From assembly GCF_021129235.1 (NCBI RefSeq), contig NZ_JAJOMA010000039.1, positions 1-48,796 on the forward strand: a stretch of DNA of 48,796 bases. Reading direction: 5' to 3'. The notes below the pieces were generated by a model, which saw nothing but the letters and a program-made list of their open reading frames with translations, searched no databases and was not told the origin of the DNA. The DNA comes from Kineosporia mesophila (lineage in GTDB: Bacteria; Actinomycetota; Actinomycetes; Actinomycetales; Kineosporiaceae). The position numbers were made by a program, and so were the translations under genes. Shown one piece after another: positions 22,882 to 30,845 of the stretch (its first letter is position 1; each line of letters opens with the position of its first letter).

Positions 22882-24258
22882 ATGACGCGGAGAATTCCCG
22901 GTGGCCGGGCACTGCCGAGCCTGGCCCTGCTGATGCTCGTGACCCTCGGGCTGCTGGGCACCCTGGCGACCACCGCGTCCGCCGACACCCGCCCGGCCGG
23001 CGCCGGCGGCGACGAGAACGTGGTCAAGGTCCTCGTCGTCCCCGGCCTGGACCGCACCGGCGGCCGGCCCGTGGGCCTGGCCCAGGTGGCCGCCGCCACG
23101 CTCGGCGACCAGAACCGCGCCGGCGAGATCTTCCGGCTGAACCAGGGGCAGCGGCAGCCCGACGGTGACGCCCTGCAGAACGCGAACCAGCAGCTGACCC
23201 CCGGCTGGATCCTGCGCCTGCCCGACGACGCCACCGGTCAGCTCGTGCAGCTGGCCCGCGAGAGGGCCGACCGGGCCGTGGAGATGGACAACGGCCAGAC
23301 CCAGGGCGGCGACGACACCGGTCTCCCGGCGGCGGCGGTGCTCGCCGCTGTCGGCTCGGTACTGCTGGCCCTGATCACCGCCGCGATCGTGGCCCGGGGC
23401 CGGGTGGCCCGCTGGTTCTCCGGCCTGGGCCGGGCCCTGGACCGCCTGCGCGAGCCCGGTCGCCGGCGCCGTCGCCTGGCCGGCCGGCGCTCGCTGGGCG
23501 GCTCCTTCCGCTCCGACACCGAGACCGTGCGCCGCGCCTACGGCACGCTCGGCACCCTCCAGGCCGTTCCGGCTCCCCCCGGAGGCCACCCCCAGGTGCA
23601 CGCGCTGGAGGTGGACCACGCCGGCGTCACCGTCTGGATCTGCGCCGACACCGTGGAACCGGTCCTGCCCGCCCCCTGGCAGAACCTGGAGGGCACCCGC
23701 TGGCGGATGAACGGCACCGGCCGCCTCGACACCCACGGCACCGGCGACGGCAGCGCGTGCCTGGTCCGGGTGGGAAGCACCGACACCGACGGAATGACCG
23801 ACGCCGTCCTCGTCGACCTGAGCCGGCTCGACGGCGTCCTCAGTGTGACCGGGGACCCCGAGGTGAGCCGCGACGTGATCCGTCACCTGCTCGCCGAGGT
23901 GGCCGCCGGGGCTCCCGGCACCCCGGTGCAGGTGCTCGGCGCCCATCCCGCCCTGCCCGTCCCGGCCGGGCTGAACCAGGTCTCCGGCCCACCGGCGGGT
24001 ACCCCGGCCCCGCGGGAGAACTCCCCCGTGCGCGCCACCGCCGTGCGCCGGCCGGTCCGGGGACTGGTCGTGGTCGCCGGCACCCCCGACCGCGCGACCC
24101 TCGACGAGCTGTTCCGGCTCTGCGGATCCGACGGCGCCGGATGGACGGGCCTGGTCGCCGGCGACCTCGCGACCGGCGCGCACTGGCGCTGGCACGCCCA
24201 CGCCGACGGCGACGTGCGCATCCCGGTGCTGGACCTCGACGTGAGGGTGCCGGCCTGA
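22882..24258 (+). CDS. Secretion-associated membrane protein with LysM-like domain
   Basis: A 458-residue protein divergent from the WXG100/EssC pair. It has a signal peptide (hydrophobic about residues 12-28, then ATTASADT). An outer domain of about 35-120 contains a LysM-like segment (EIFRLNQGQRQPDG, then LTPGWILRLP). One membrane helix lies at about 149-170, a highly basic segment at about 175-210, and a cytoplasmic alpha/beta domain at about 215-458. The topology (outside to inside) resembles EccB/EccE-type anchor subunits, but I cannot match it to either. The ATG at 22882 starts the signal peptide; no strong ribosome site is seen. It is probably a structural or cell-wall-anchoring partner of the EssC machine. 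Confidence 0.7.
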   Translation: MTRRIPGGRALPSLALLMLVTLGLLGTLATTASADTRPAGAGGDENVVKVLVVPGLDRTGGRPVGLAQVAAATLGDQNRAGEIFRLNQGQRQPDGDALQNANQQLTPGWILRLPDDATGQLVQLARERADRAVEMDNGQTQGGDDTGLPAAAVLAAVGSVLLALITAAIVARGRVARWFSGLGRALDRLREPGRRRRRLAGRRSLGGSFRSDTETVRRAYGTLGTLQAVPAPPGGHPQVHALEVDHAGVTVWICADTVEPVLPAPWQNLEGTRWRMNGTGRLDTHGTGDGSACLVRVGSTDTDGMTDAVLVDLSRLDGVLSVTGDPEVSRDVIRHLLAEVAAGAPGTPVQVLGAHPALPVPAGLNQVSGPPAGTPAPRENSPVRATAVRRPVRGLVVVAGTPDRATLDELFRLCGSDGAGWTGLVAGDLATGAHWRWHAHADGDVRIPVLDLDVRVPA

Positions 24259-24271
24259 GACCTACGGGGAA

Positions 24272-24306
24272 CTTCTTCGTTCGTGATCGACGAAGGGGCG
24301 AAGAAG
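24272..24306. terminator. Hairpin between convergent genes
   Basis: Outer arms CTTCTTCG (24272-24279) and CGAAGAAG (24299-24306) with a further inner TTCGT/ACGAA pairing. It lies between the membrane-protein stop and the sigma-factor stop, so it is a probable two-way terminator. Confidence 0.6.
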
Positions 24307-24314
24307 GCGCCGAG

Positions 24315-24845
24315 CTAGGCGGCGATCTTGCGGCGCAAGACCGAAAGGGCATAGTGACGGCGGGACTTCACCGTGCCTACGGGGATGCCGAGCGCCAGCG
24401 CGGTCTCCCGGGCGGTGAGCCCGTTCAGGCAGGTGTAGCGGATCACGTCGCGGTGCTCGGGCGACAGATGACGCAGCAGCTCGTCGGTGACCTGCTTGGC
24501 CACCACGTCGTCGGCGTGATCGGGATGCACCTTGCCGGGCAGTGGCTCGGGCCGGTGGTCGGCGCCGACGCTCTCGTGCCGCGAACTGGCACTGCGGATC
24601 CGGTCGATGGCCAGGTTGCGGGCCACGGTCAGCAGCCAGCCGCGCACCGAGCCCTTGGCCGCATCGAGCACCCCGGCGTGCCGCCAGGCCCGGATCAGTG
24701 TCTCCTGCACGATGTCCTCGGCCAGGTGGTGATCGTTGATCACCGACTCGACGTACGCGAGCATCGCCCGGGAGTGCTCGGCGACCAGGGCATCGAACAG
24801 CGGGTCCGGCCCGGCCACGGGAGATGACGTGATCATGGCGGTCAT
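24315..24845 (-). CDS. ECF RNA polymerase sigma factor
   Basis: A 176-residue sigma-70 factor with only regions 2 and 4. Region 2 shows HHLAEDIVQETLIRAWRH (core binding and -10 recognition) and the following NLAIDRIRSASSR. Region 4 shows LSPEHRDVIRYTCLNGLTARETAL, then GIPVGTVKSRRHYAL for -35 recognition. The start is ATG 24845 or ATG 24836; neither has a clear ribosome site. ECF factors of this kind usually have a zinc-finger anti-sigma gene directly downstream. Here the downstream neighbour is a convergent membrane-protein gene, so the partner is missing, distant or replaced. Target promoters are unknown. Confidence 0.92.
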   Translation of the reverse strand: MTAMITSSPVAGPDPLFDALVAEHSRAMLAYVESVINDHHLAEDIVQETLIRAWRHAGVLDAAKGSVRGWLLTVARNLAIDRIRSASSRHESVGADHRPEPLPGKVHPDHADDVVAKQVTDELLRHLSPEHRDVIRYTCLNGLTARETALALGIPVGTVKSRRHYALSVLRRKIAA

Positions 24846-24924
24846 GTCGGGGACCGTAGGCAGTTCGGCTTCCGGAACTCTGACGTTTTTCTGACGCCCG
24901 GCCGACCGGGCCGATCAGGACCGA

Positions 24925-27873
24925 TCAGGACCGCTCGCGCAACATCCCCGACCCGCTCGCCAGCACCTTGACCCGTACCAGCTCGGCGTCCGGATGACCG
25001 AGGTCTTCCAGCACGAGCAGCGCCTGCTCCCACGCCGTGACCGCCGCCGCCGGCCGGCCCGCCCCCTGGTGAGCGTCACCGATGTGCACCAGGGTGTCGG
25101 CCTCCAGGTAGCGGTCGGCGATGTCGCGGTAGATGACCAGCGCCCGGGCGAAGGAGTCCAGGGCCTCCTCGTAGCGGGCGAGGTGGTGCTGCGCGTAGCC
25201 GAGGCTGTCCCAGGCCGCCGCCTCACCGTTGGGGTTGCCCACCTGCCGGTGCAGCGTGATCGACGCCCGGCAGTCGCCGAGCGCCTGCTCGTGGTCGCCG
25301 ATCAGGATGTGTGTCCAGCCGACCTCGTTGTGCACCCAGCCCTGACCGCTCAGGTCGCCCAGTCCCCGGTACAGCGCCGCGGCACTGCCGTACTGAGCCA
25401 GCGCGACCCGGTGGTCACCTCGTCCGTTCGCCTGGAACGCCAGCTGCCGGTGCGTGAACGCCTGGCCGGCGAGATCGCCGACCCGGTCGAACAGCGCCAG
25501 CGCCTCGACCAGGTTACGGGTGGCCTCGGGGAACAGGCCGAGACGGAACTGCGCGAACCCCAGCGCCCGCGCGGCGTGGGCCTGACCGGCCAGGTCGCCG
25601 CCGCGCCGGGCCGCCCGCACCGCCAGCGACTGCAGATGAGCCTGCACCTGCCAGGAACCGGCCCGGTCCAGGTAGTTCTCGATCACCCCGGCCAGCTGCC
25701 AGATGTGCCGGGCGTGATCAGTGGCGTGATCAGTGGCGTGATCGGCGCTGCCCGGGAATCCATGACACTCCTCCTGCCGGATCGTCGAGACCAGCGCCAG
25801 CCGCTCGGTGTCCAGCCAGGCCGCGGCCTCGCGGGTACTCGCGAACGTCTCCGCGACGGTACCGGGAACCGCCGCCGGCAACGGGACCCGGTCGCGACTG
25901 GGCCCCAGGGTGGCCGCGGCCACGTCGGCGCTGTGCAGGTAGTGGTCGAGCAACCGGGTGCGCGCGGCCACGGACTCCTCCCGGTGCTCCTCGAGCCCGG
26001 CCAGCTCCGCCGCGTACGCCCGCAGCAGCTCGTGACACCCGTACCGGCCCGGCCGGGTCTCGAAAACCAGGCTGGCGCGCAGGAGTTCGCGCAGCAGCAG
26101 CCGCACCTGCGCACGCGGCAGACAGGCCAGGCTGACCGTCGCGGCCAGCGAGCAGTCCGGGCCGGCCTGTAGCCCGAGCAGGCGGAACAGCCGCGCGGCG
26201 CCGGGGGTGAGGGCCTGGTACGACCAGGAGAAGACCGACCGCACGTCGGTGGGCGCGCTCTCACCGCTGAAGGAGTCCAGGCTGCCGAACTCCCGCAGGT
26301 CGGTGGCCACGGCCTGCAGCGAGTAGGCCGGATTCACCGCGGCCTGGGCGCAGACCAGGGCCAGGGTCAGCGGCAGCCGCCCGGTCAGGTCGACGACCTG
26401 GGCCGCGGCATCGGCCTCCAGGGTGGTGCGGTCGGCTCCCAGCCGGGCGGCCAGGAACGCCAGGGCCTCCGGACGCGGCAGCGGGTCGAGCGCGACCGGG
26501 TGCGCACCCTGCGTCGCGACCAGGTCGACCAGCTGATTACGGCTGGTCACGATCACCAGACTCCCGGTGGTACCGGGCAGCAGATGACGCACGTGGTCGC
26601 TGTCGCGGGCGTTGTCCAGCAGGATCAGCATCCGGCGACCGGCCAGCAGGCTCCGGTACAGCGACGCCTGGGCCTCCAGCCCGGCCGGGACCCGCGGCAC
26701 GGGCACCCCCAGCGCCTCCAGGAACGAGCGCAGCACCTCGACCACGCCGGTCACGGAGCCACTGGGATGGAAACCCCGCAGGTTCACGTAGAGCTGGCCG
26801 CCGGGGAACCGGTCGGCGACCCGGTGCGCCCAGTGCACGGCCATGGTCGTCTTCCCCACCCCGCCCATACCGCTGATCACCACCAGCCGGGGCGCCTGAC
26901 CGGTCCCGGTCCCGGCCAGCAGCGACGACACCACGTCCAGCTCGTGCCGGCGGCCCGTGAACGAGGCCAGATCGGCAGGCAACTGGGCCGGCGCGACCAG
27001 GGCGACCACGTCGTCCTCAGTTCCGGCCCTCTCGTCCTGATCGATCCGACCGGACGGGCCCGAAGAGCGGTGAGCAGAGGACGAGGTGGTCGCCTCGGTC
27101 TGCTCCCGCACGCGCCGCCGGGCCTCACGCAGTTCCGGGCCCGGCGGTAGGCCGAGCTCCTCGTCGAGCACGACCCGCAGGCGCTCGAACCGGTCCAGCG
27201 CCTCCGCGGAACGGCCGACCGCCGCCAGCACCAGCATCAGCCGGGCCTGCACGGCCTCGTCCAGCGGATACCGGTCCGAGGCCTCCCGCAGCCGGGCGGG
27301 CAGCTCGCCGGCGATCGGGGTCCCGCCCGCGAGCGCCCGGTCGGCGGCGCGCCGGACCGCGGACAGGTACTCCGCCTCGACCGCGACGAACGCCGGGTGC
27401 TGGCGCACCCCGGGGGTCAGGTCGGCGACCACCGGGCCGTGCCACAGGGACAGGGCCCGCAGGAGCATCCCGGCGGCGCGGTGGTGATCGGTGAGGGACG
27501 AGGCCTCGCGCACCAGGTCGCGGAAGTCCTCCAGATCGAGGGCGCGGCCGGGCGCGGCGGATGCGGCGTGTGCACCGCCGGTCACGTCGAGGCGGTAACC
27601 GGCGGCGTCGCGGGTGACCCAGCGTGATGGGGTGCGCGCGGGAAGTCCGGGTTCGAGGGTGCGGCGCAGGGCGGCCATCTGCCGGTGCACCACGTTGACG
27701 GCCGTGTGCGGCGGATCGTCGGGCCAGAGCAGGTCGACGAGCTCGTGCAACGCGACCGGCTGCCCGGACCTGACCAGCAACAAGGCCAGGACGGCCCGTT
27801 GCTTGGGCGGGCCGAGGCGCAGCTCGGCATCGCCCGACCAGCCCCGGAGGGGCCCCAGTACCCTGAAATGCAC
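24925..27873 (-). CDS. AfsR/SARP-family STAND transcriptional regulator
   Basis: A 982-residue regulator. Residues about 1-95 form an OmpR-type winged helix (FRVLGPLRGW start, then PPKQRAVLALLLVR). About 100-245 is the bacterial transcriptional activation domain. About 275-560 is an NB-ARC ATPase with GMGGVGKTT near 335 and ILLDNARD as Walker B. From about 690 onward come TPR repeats (EALALFDRVGDLAGQA-type units). GTG 27873 is chosen because it begins the conserved first strand. In streptomycetes such proteins activate secondary metabolism or development, but no biosynthetic cluster is visible here. It is divergent by 120 bp from a GGDEF-EAL gene. A 12-bp triplet repeat lies at 25711-25743. 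Confidence 0.92.
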   Translation of the reverse strand: MHFRVLGPLRGWSGDAELRLGPPKQRAVLALLLVRSGQPVALHELVDLLWPDDPPHTAVNVVHRQMAALRRTLEPGLPARTPSRWVTRDAAGYRLDVTGGAHAASAAPGRALDLEDFRDLVREASSLTDHHRAAGMLLRALSLWHGPVVADLTPGVRQHPAFVAVEAEYLSAVRRAADRALAGGTPIAGELPARLREASDRYPLDEAVQARLMLVLAAVGRSAEALDRFERLRVVLDEELGLPPGPELREARRRVREQTEATTSSSAHRSSGPSGRIDQDERAGTEDDVVALVAPAQLPADLASFTGRRHELDVVSSLLAGTGTGQAPRLVVISGMGGVGKTTMAVHWAHRVADRFPGGQLYVNLRGFHPSGSVTGVVEVLRSFLEALGVPVPRVPAGLEAQASLYRSLLAGRRMLILLDNARDSDHVRHLLPGTTGSLVIVTSRNQLVDLVATQGAHPVALDPLPRPEALAFLAARLGADRTTLEADAAAQVVDLTGRLPLTLALVCAQAAVNPAYSLQAVATDLREFGSLDSFSGESAPTDVRSVFSWSYQALTPGAARLFRLLGLQAGPDCSLAATVSLACLPRAQVRLLLRELLRASLVFETRPGRYGCHELLRAYAAELAGLEEHREESVAARTRLLDHYLHSADVAAATLGPSRDRVPLPAAVPGTVAETFASTREAAAWLDTERLALVSTIRQEECHGFPGSADHATDHATDHARHIWQLAGVIENYLDRAGSWQVQAHLQSLAVRAARRGGDLAGQAHAARALGFAQFRLGLFPEATRNLVEALALFDRVGDLAGQAFTHRQLAFQANGRGDHRVALAQYGSAAALYRGLGDLSGQGWVHNEVGWTHILIGDHEQALGDCRASITLHRQVGNPNGEAAAWDSLGYAQHHLARYEEALDSFARALVIYRDIADRYLEADTLVHIGDAHQGAGRPAAAVTAWEQALLVLEDLGHPDAELVRVKVLASGSGMLRERS
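25711..25743. repeat. Three 12-bp tandem repeats inside the AfsR-type gene
   Basis: The unit GGCGTGATCAGT occurs twice and then GGCGTGATC. On the coding strand it gives the peptide DHATDHATDHA in the linker before the TPR region. It is in frame, so copy changes would not break the gene. Confidence 0.8.
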
Positions 27874-27993
27874 GGAAACCAGTCTAGGCCGCCCTTTACG
27901 GTGAGTCACGATTTTCGGGGGCCGAGCACCCGGGCGCATGACGGCTGATCCGCAGAACTTCACTGTGCCACCGGGTGTTCCGAAGTCTGCGGG

Positions 27994-30243
27994 ATGGGGA
28001 TCGGCAGGCGCACGGGCCTGGAACAGGCGTACGCGGTTCTCCTCGTCATCGGCCTGGCCACGTACTGGCTGGTTCCGGCCGGTGCCGCGCGCAGCCTCGC
28101 GGAGCTGCCGCTGGGGCTGCTGGCCGTGGGCGCCCTGGTGCTGGCCGGGACCCGGGACCGGCGGCGCCGCGGCGCCTGGCTGGTGCTCGCCGCCGGCGCG
28201 GGCCTGACGGTCGCCGCGGACGCCGTGCAGGCCTGGTACATCACGACCGGCACCGCGCGGCCGTACCCCTCCCCGGCGGACGCCGCCTACCTGATCGGTT
28301 ACACCTTCCTGGCCGCGGGCCTGGCCCTGATGCAACGCGGGCGCCCCCGTGACCTGGCGAGTGCCCTGGACACGATGGTGGTGGCGGTCGCGGGCGGCCT
28401 GATCGTCTGGCTGGCCCTGACCGACCAGGTCCACGCGCCGACCACGCCGGCCCACTTCGTCACGCTGGCCTACCCGGCGGCGAACATCCTGCTGCTGACC
28501 TTCGCGGTCTGGCTGCTGACCAGCCCGCCCGGCATCGTCGACACCGTGGTCGCCCGCTGGCTGACCCTCAGCACCGCCGGGCTGCTCGCCGGCGACACCC
28601 TGTTCGGGCTGTCCGGGGGCACCCTGACGTTCCAGGACCGGCTGTTCTCCACGGCCTACTTCGTCATGCAGATCGGCTGGGCCGGGGCCGGGCTGCGGGC
28701 CGCGGCGCTCCCGGGGGCCCGCAGCACCCCGGGCCGGCGCCTCCCGCTGACGCCCTCGCGGCTGATGGCGACGTACGGCGCCCTGTTCGTGATCCCGGCC
28801 GTGCTGATGTTCGACAACCTGCGGGGCAAGGAGTTCGACCACCTGCCCCTGGCGGTCGCCGCGGCGTTGCTCTCGGTGCTGGTGCCGGCCCGGATGTGGC
28901 TGTCCATGCGCCAGCTCGAGGCCTCCACCCGCCAGAGCGACGCCCTGCGCGACGACCTCGTCCATCAAGCCGCCCACGACCCCCTCACCGACCTGCCCAA
29001 CCGCGCCTACCTGATGGAACTCCTGGCCGCCCAGATGCAGCGCGCCCGCCGCAGCGGCAGCGAAGTCGCCGTCCTCTTCGTCGACCTCGACTTCTTCAAA
29101 CGCGTCAACGACCAGCTCGGCCACGCCGCCGGCGACGACGTGCTGCGCACCGCCACCGCCCGCATGCGCGACGTGCTGCGCGCCGGCGACGTGATCGGGC
29201 GCCAGGGCGGCGACGAATTCGTCATCCTCATCGACCCCGTCCCCACCCCCGCCGAGCTGATGGCCATCGCCGAACGCCTGGTGGCCGCGGTCAGTGACCC
29301 GATCATGACCGGCGCCGGTCAGGCCTCGGTCGGCGCCAGCGTCGGGATCGCCCTGGCCCGCGACGGCGAGATCGACCCCGAAAAACTGCTGCAGGACGCC
29401 GATCTGGCCGCCTACCGGGCCAAGGGCAACGGCCGGGGACGGGCCGAGATCTTCGACCAGGCCCTGCGCACCGAACTGGAGATCCGCGCCCAGCTGGAGT
29501 CCGACATCCGGTCCGGGCTGGCGGGCGACGAGTTCGAGCTGCACTACCAGCCGGTGATGAGCGTGGCCACGGGCTCCTTGCGTTCCTACGAGGCCCTGAT
29601 CCGCTGGCGGCACCCCCAGCGCGGGATGGTGCCACCCAACGAGTTCATCCCGACCGCCGAGGAGAGCCCGCTGATCTGCGAGATCGGCCGCTGGGTACTG
29701 GCCCGGGCCACGCAGCAGCTGGCCGCCTGGACCCGGCAGGACCCCGACAGCCACGGCGACGTCACGATGGCCGTCAACATCTCCGCGCGGCACCTGGCCT
29801 CGCCCTCCCTGGTGGAGGAGGTGCGCGACGCGCTGCACGTGAGCGGCCTGGACGCCCGGCGGCTGGTCCTGGAGATCACCGAGACCGTGCTGCTCGACGA
29901 GCCCACCGCCGACGCCCACCTGCGCGACCTGCGCGCGCTGGGCGTCACCGTCAGCCTCGACGACTTCGGCACCGGCTACACCAGCATCGGCCAGCTCCAG
30001 AAACTCCAGATCGACACCCTCAAGATCGACCAGAGCTTCCTGCGCTCCGACGACCCCGCCACCCAGGCCCTGGTGCGGCTCATGGTCACGGCCGCCCACG
30101 CCTTCAACCTCGACGTGGTCGCCGAGGGCGTGGAGACCCAGGAACAGCTCGACCGGCTCGTCACCATCGGCTGCGAACTGGCCCAGGGCTACTACCTCGG
30201 CCGCCCGAAACCGGCCCAGGACACCGAAATAGCAGTCTCCTAG
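27994..30243 (+). CDS. Membrane GGDEF-EAL protein (cyclic-di-GMP turnover)
   Basis: A 749-residue protein with an N-terminal membrane sensor of about eight to nine helices (residues about 10-305), a GGDEF domain (about 325-485) and an EAL domain (about 495-740). The cyclase active site is intact as QGGDEF near residue 404. The phosphodiesterase keeps EALIRW near 532, ETVLLDEP, DDFGTGYTS and EGVET, so both activities are possible and one may dominate. The ATG at 27994 lacks a good ribosome site; the protein may start slightly elsewhere. It is divergent from the AfsR-type regulator. In actinobacteria cyclic-di-GMP controls development and motility; the local target is unknown. Confidence 0.93.
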   Translation: MGIGRRTGLEQAYAVLLVIGLATYWLVPAGAARSLAELPLGLLAVGALVLAGTRDRRRRGAWLVLAAGAGLTVAADAVQAWYITTGTARPYPSPADAAYLIGYTFLAAGLALMQRGRPRDLASALDTMVVAVAGGLIVWLALTDQVHAPTTPAHFVTLAYPAANILLLTFAVWLLTSPPGIVDTVVARWLTLSTAGLLAGDTLFGLSGGTLTFQDRLFSTAYFVMQIGWAGAGLRAAALPGARSTPGRRLPLTPSRLMATYGALFVIPAVLMFDNLRGKEFDHLPLAVAAALLSVLVPARMWLSMRQLEASTRQSDALRDDLVHQAAHDPLTDLPNRAYLMELLAAQMQRARRSGSEVAVLFVDLDFFKRVNDQLGHAAGDDVLRTATARMRDVLRAGDVIGRQGGDEFVILIDPVPTPAELMAIAERLVAAVSDPIMTGAGQASVGASVGIALARDGEIDPEKLLQDADLAAYRAKGNGRGRAEIFDQALRTELEIRAQLESDIRSGLAGDEFELHYQPVMSVATGSLRSYEALIRWRHPQRGMVPPNEFIPTAEESPLICEIGRWVLARATQQLAAWTRQDPDSHGDVTMAVNISARHLASPSLVEEVRDALHVSGLDARRLVLEITETVLLDEPTADAHLRDLRALGVTVSLDDFGTGYTSIGQLQKLQIDTLKIDQSFLRSDDPATQALVRLMVTAAHAFNLDVVAEGVETQEQLDRLVTIGCELAQGYYLGRPKPAQDTEIAVS

Positions 30244-30388
30244 GCGCAGTGGAACGGTGCTCGGGGCCGGCCCCGGAAGCCGCGCGCGGTGCCGGTCCAG
30301 TCGGACGCCGGATCGCTCACCCCGGCGACGCTACGGCGGTGTCGGCGCACACTCCGCGAATCGGCCGGAATATTCGGGAAACGGCCCA

Positions 30389-30405
30389 GTCGGAATACTT
30401 CCGAC
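30389..30405. promoter_or_regulatory. Perfect 17-bp palindrome upstream of the 30513 gene pair
   Basis: GTCGGAA-TAC-TTCCGAC. A related dyad with core GAATATTC lies about 20 bp upstream (around 30371-30378). Both sit in an AT-richer patch about 110-140 bp before the start of the two-gene unit, as expected for an operator; the binding protein is unknown. Confidence 0.5.
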
Positions 30406-30512
30406 AATCAGCGGATTACCCCGAGCCGGTCCTGGGAAATTCGGCCGCATGCTAGCTTCGGGGTCTTGCTCCGCTAGTGTGACCAGTCGAAACTCAGGGG
30501 AGATTGATCCGC

Positions 30513-30845
30513 ATGACGCGATCATCCATCGGCTTGATTTCACCGTCCGGCATCAGCGTCATTTCCGACGCGCTGGACGTTGCGCTAGGGGGGAAGACCA
30601 TGGTTGACGACGATCTGCGTATTGCACGAGCTGTACCGCCACGACCCCGTCCTTCCGGAGAGACCCGGACGGTACCGGAAATCATCGCTGAGTCCGGCGG
30701 GGAACTGACCATTCCCCAGCTCGCGGAGAAGATGGACAAGCCCATGCTGACCGTGGCCGAGATCGTGCTGGAACTCGACCGTCTCGAGATCGTCCAGCTC
30801 GACGGCCGGCCGGGCCACGAAAGTGTCCGGCTTCCTCCGCGGTAG
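30513..30845 (+). CDS. Small protein with winged-helix-like C-terminus
   Basis: A 110-residue protein I do not recognise. Residues 1-50 are of mixed character; about 55-105 has the spacing of a small winged helix (TVPEIIAESGGELTIPQLAE, then LTVAEIVLELDRLEIVQLDG with a strand-turn-strand end). ATG 30513 is chosen for the AGGGGAG site 11 bases upstream. The 3' end overlaps the start of the next gene by 23 bp, so the two are translationally coupled. It may be a regulator or adaptor of the membrane protein. The two palindromic elements upstream fit autoregulation. Confidence 0.65.
   Translation: MTRSSIGLISPSGISVISDALDVALGGKTMVDDDLRIARAVPPRPRPSGETRTVPEIIAESGGELTIPQLAEKMDKPMLTVAEIVLELDRLEIVQLDGRPGHESVRLPPR

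Noticed and set aside
24925-30099. Minus-strand frame of 1724 codons suggesting a giant regulator
   Set aside because: The part above 27873 lies opposite the GGDEF-EAL gene and has non-coding composition; the conserved AfsR domains start at 27873.
30244-30512. Small genes in the gap after the GGDEF-EAL gene
   Set aside because: The short frames there are Arg/Pro/Ser-rich, lack ribosome sites and overlap the operator-like dyads.
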